From assembly GCA_045598105.1 (NCBI GenBank), contig JAZLLK010000098.1, positions 1 through 33,870 of the forward strand: a stretch of 33,870 bases of DNA. The letters are read 5' to 3'. Origin of the DNA: UBA1205 sp045598105 (lineage in GTDB: Bacteria > Bacteroidota > Bacteroidia > Bacteroidales > WCHB1-69). The notes beneath the pieces are model-generated. The model was not told where the DNA came from. It made no database searches and saw only the letters and a list, made by a program, of their open reading frames with translations. A program made the position numbers and the translations under genes. Each line of letters opens with the position of its first letter. Within the stretch, counting starts at the first letter, position 1. This document shows, one piece after another, positions 32,566 through 33,870 of the stretch.

Positions 32566-33306
32566 ATGGTTACCAATAATGAATTGAAGCATTTGCGTCA
32601 GTTAAAGCAGAAAAAATACCGCGAGCAATGTAGAGAGTTTATGGTGGAAGGCACCAAGCTGGTGCAGGAGGTGTTGCATAGTTCGTGGCAGGTAAAAGCA
32701 GTATATGCTACCGATAATTATATGAAGAATAATGATTTATTGTGTGATGTGCGGTCTGTTTCCAAAACGCAAAGTGAGCAGTTATCTTCCTTTGCTACTG
32801 ATGCGGAGGTATATGCATGTGTGGCTATGCCATTGGAGCCTGCGTATGATAATAGTTTAAAAAGAATATTGGTACTGGATGCGGTGCGTGATGCCGGTAA
32901 TATGGGTACTATCATACGCACGGCTGATTGGTTTAACATACAGGGGATAGTGTGTTCTCCTGATAGTGTGGAATTATATAATCCTAAAACATTGCAGTCC
33001 ACCATGGGGTCGTTCACAAGGGTGCAGGTATGGTATAAGAATGTGGAGCAGTTTATACGTGAACACAACGGGTATACATATTATGGTACCTTTATGAACG
33101 GGCAACCCATACAGCAGTGTGAATTTAGTGAGTGTACTGCCATAATATTGGGTAGTGAGTCGCATGGAATAAGTGCAGGAGTGGAAGCCATGGTACAACA
33201 TAAGGTAAGTATTCCTTTAGTGGGGGCATCACATCGTTATGCTATGCCTGAGTCGCTCAATGTGGCTATGTCGGCGGCTATATGCTGCTACGAGTTGACA
33301 AGATAA
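32566..33306 (+). CDS. TrmH/SpoU family RNA 2'-O-methyltransferase
   Basis: 246 residues. A short N-terminal substrate-binding segment (L-K-H-L-R-Q-L-K-Q-K-K-Y-R and F-M-V-E-G-T-K-L-V-Q-E-V) is followed by the SPOUT knot domain. Motif 1 is L-D-A-V-R-D-A-G-N-M-G-T-I-I-R-T-A-D-W-F, motif 2 I-I-L-G-S-E-S-H-G-I, motif 3 I-P-L-V-G-A-S-H-R-Y-A-M-P-E-S-L-N-V-A-M-S-A-A-I-C-C-Y-E. It uses S-adenosylmethionine to methylate a ribose 2'-OH in rRNA or tRNA; the exact site (RlmB-like, TsnR-like or other) cannot be read from sequence. The usual N-x-x in motif 1 and the deep-knot serine region are intact. It starts 10 bases after the kinase and ends the operon that begins at murF. Confidence 0.92.
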   Translation: MVTNNELKHLRQLKQKKYREQCREFMVEGTKLVQEVLHSSWQVKAVYATDNYMKNNDLLCDVRSVSKTQSEQLSSFATDAEVYACVAMPLEPAYDNSLKRILVLDAVRDAGNMGTIIRTADWFNIQGIVCSPDSVELYNPKTLQSTMGSFTRVQVWYKNVEQFIREHNGYTYYGTFMNGQPIQQCEFSECTAIILGSESHGISAGVEAMVQHKVSIPLVGASHRYAMPESLNVAMSAAICCYELTR

Positions 33307-33434
33307 ATGTTATAAAATATTTATTTTAAATATTTTTTTGGGTATTATACACATAAAATATTACAATATTGTATATTTATGACTTATTTTTGTAACTATA
33401 GGCGTGATGTTACGAATGTAAGGCAATAAAAAAA

Positions 33435-33446
33435 GACCTATAGGTC
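33435..33446. repeat. 12-bp perfect palindrome between the methyltransferase gene and the IS
   Basis: GACCTATAGGTC is its own reverse complement, with A-runs to the left and ATTTT to the right. It may be a small bidirectional terminator or lie near the insertion boundary. Confidence 0.5.
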
Positions 33447-33486
33447 ATTTTGCGGGCTGTGACGTGTCCCAAAGTCTGATGTTTAC

Positions 33487-33494
33487 TACATTTG
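33487..33494 (+). promoter_or_regulatory. -7-like promoter element of the transposase gene
   Basis: TACATTTG fits TAnnTTTG, 33 bases upstream of ATG 33528. Confidence 0.55.
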
Positions 33495-33527
33495 CAGCCA
33501 ATTTAAAATCTTCAAAAATACGATTCC

Positions 33528-33870
33528 ATGAATAAAAAAAATGTCCGGCCTGTTGTTCACAACTCACGAAGAAAAACGGCCAAAGGAAAGGCGTTCAGCA
33601 ATACAAATGCCTGAATTGTGGAAGAAGGTTCGGTAGTGAGTCTAAGCCCACCAAAGAAGAAATCTGGTCTTTATACCAGGACGGGAAGCAGACGATTGCG
33701 GAACTTGCCAACTTGTTCGACACAAGTGGGTCGTCCATTAAACGCAGGTTGAGAACGATAAGAAAAGACTGGGCACAGCCCGTTCTTTCAGGTTCGGGAT
33801 TTGTCCACCTTGACGCCACTTACTGGGGACACAACTGGGGCGTGATGCTGGCCGTTGACTCAGCAAGTGG
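33528..33870 (+). mobile_element. Insertion sequence, 5' part of a zinc-ribbon DDE transposase gene (runs off the right edge)
   Basis: The frame starting at 33542 stays open to the window end. It reads C-P-A-C-C near the start, then Y-K-C-L-N-C-G-R-R-F, a four-cysteine zinc ribbon, then a helix-turn-helix-like segment (E-L-A-N-L-F-D-T-S-G-S-S-I-K-R-R-L), and F-V-H-L-D-A-T-Y-W-G with the probable first catalytic Asp. This fits the transposases labelled IS256-type, variant zinc-binding, in Bacteroidota, which I recall but could not check. The frame has no start codon of its own (TAA at 33533-33535, then two Lys codons); the only nearby ATG, 33528, is in a different frame, separated by eight A at 33534-33541. 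The left terminal repeat is not identified. Confidence 0.65.

Noticed and set aside
33595..33819. 74-codon minus-strand frame in the IS end
   Set aside because: It lies opposite the transposase frame, which has a zinc ribbon and the L-D-A-T-Y-W-G motif.
1..33870. CRISPR array, rRNA genes, replication origin or prophage
   Set aside because: No regularly spaced repeats with unique spacers, no rRNA sequence, no DnaA-box cluster and no phage structural genes were seen. The only tandem repeats are the three 20-bp units at 4681-4740.

Overview
The window reads as chromosome of a Bacteroidota (Bacteroidetes) bacterium, most likely one related to Bacteroidales or a similar lineage with a type IX secretion system. 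Three things support this. Almost every transcription unit is preceded by the Bacteroidetes -7 promoter element TAnnTTTG. Start codons follow A-rich leaders rather than Shine-Dalgarno sites. A SprF/PorP-like outer-membrane protein and a GldJ-like lipoprotein lie side by side. No tRNA gene here encodes its CCA end. Housekeeping genes strongly prefer the isoleucine codon ATA, and a CAU-anticodon tRNA with tRNA-Ile2-like acceptor pairs is present.

Layout. (1) 1-1383: end of a nuclease-like, probably restriction-related gene with foreign codon usage. (2) 1384-6333: SF1 helicase-nuclease fusion, a small SDR protein, and two non-coding stretches holding a 20-bp tandem repeat, a MITE-like 121-bp element and several strong hairpins. 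(3) 6334-11306: rmuC, glnS and etfBA. (4) 11544-15393: tRNA-Pro, YbjQ-family gene, carbamate kinase plus ornithine carbamoyltransferase, and a secreted YD-repeat-like protein. (5) 15609-17606, minus strand: yidC. (6) 17843-19119: SRP RNA, tsaC-like gene and RNase P RNA packed end to end, then tRNA-Phe. (7) 19313-23372: a possible 48-residue peptide, mscS, an EamA transporter and recJ. (8) 23387-24132, minus strand: divIC/ftsB-like gene and aroQ. (9) 24345-33306: the CAU tRNA, sprF/porP, gldJ, then murF-anmK-murB, a TGS-domain nucleoside kinase and a SpoU methyltransferase. (10) 33307-33870: left part of an insertion sequence with a zinc-ribbon transposase.

How it fits together. Most genes are core functions: translation (glnS, tsaC, ffs, rnpB, tRNAs), envelope biogenesis (yidC, murF, murB, anmK, divIC), DNA repair (rmuC, recJ) and energy metabolism (etfBA, arcC with OTC). 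SprF-GldJ points to type IX secretion or gliding machinery, and gldJ leads directly into the peptidoglycan genes. The accessory material sits at the two edges and in 4609-6333.

No complete undescribed system can be claimed. The best leads are the ATA/codon-context bias with its matching tRNA, the MITE-like element, start codons placed directly behind terminator hairpins, the ffs-tsaC-rnpB packing and the 48-residue ORF.
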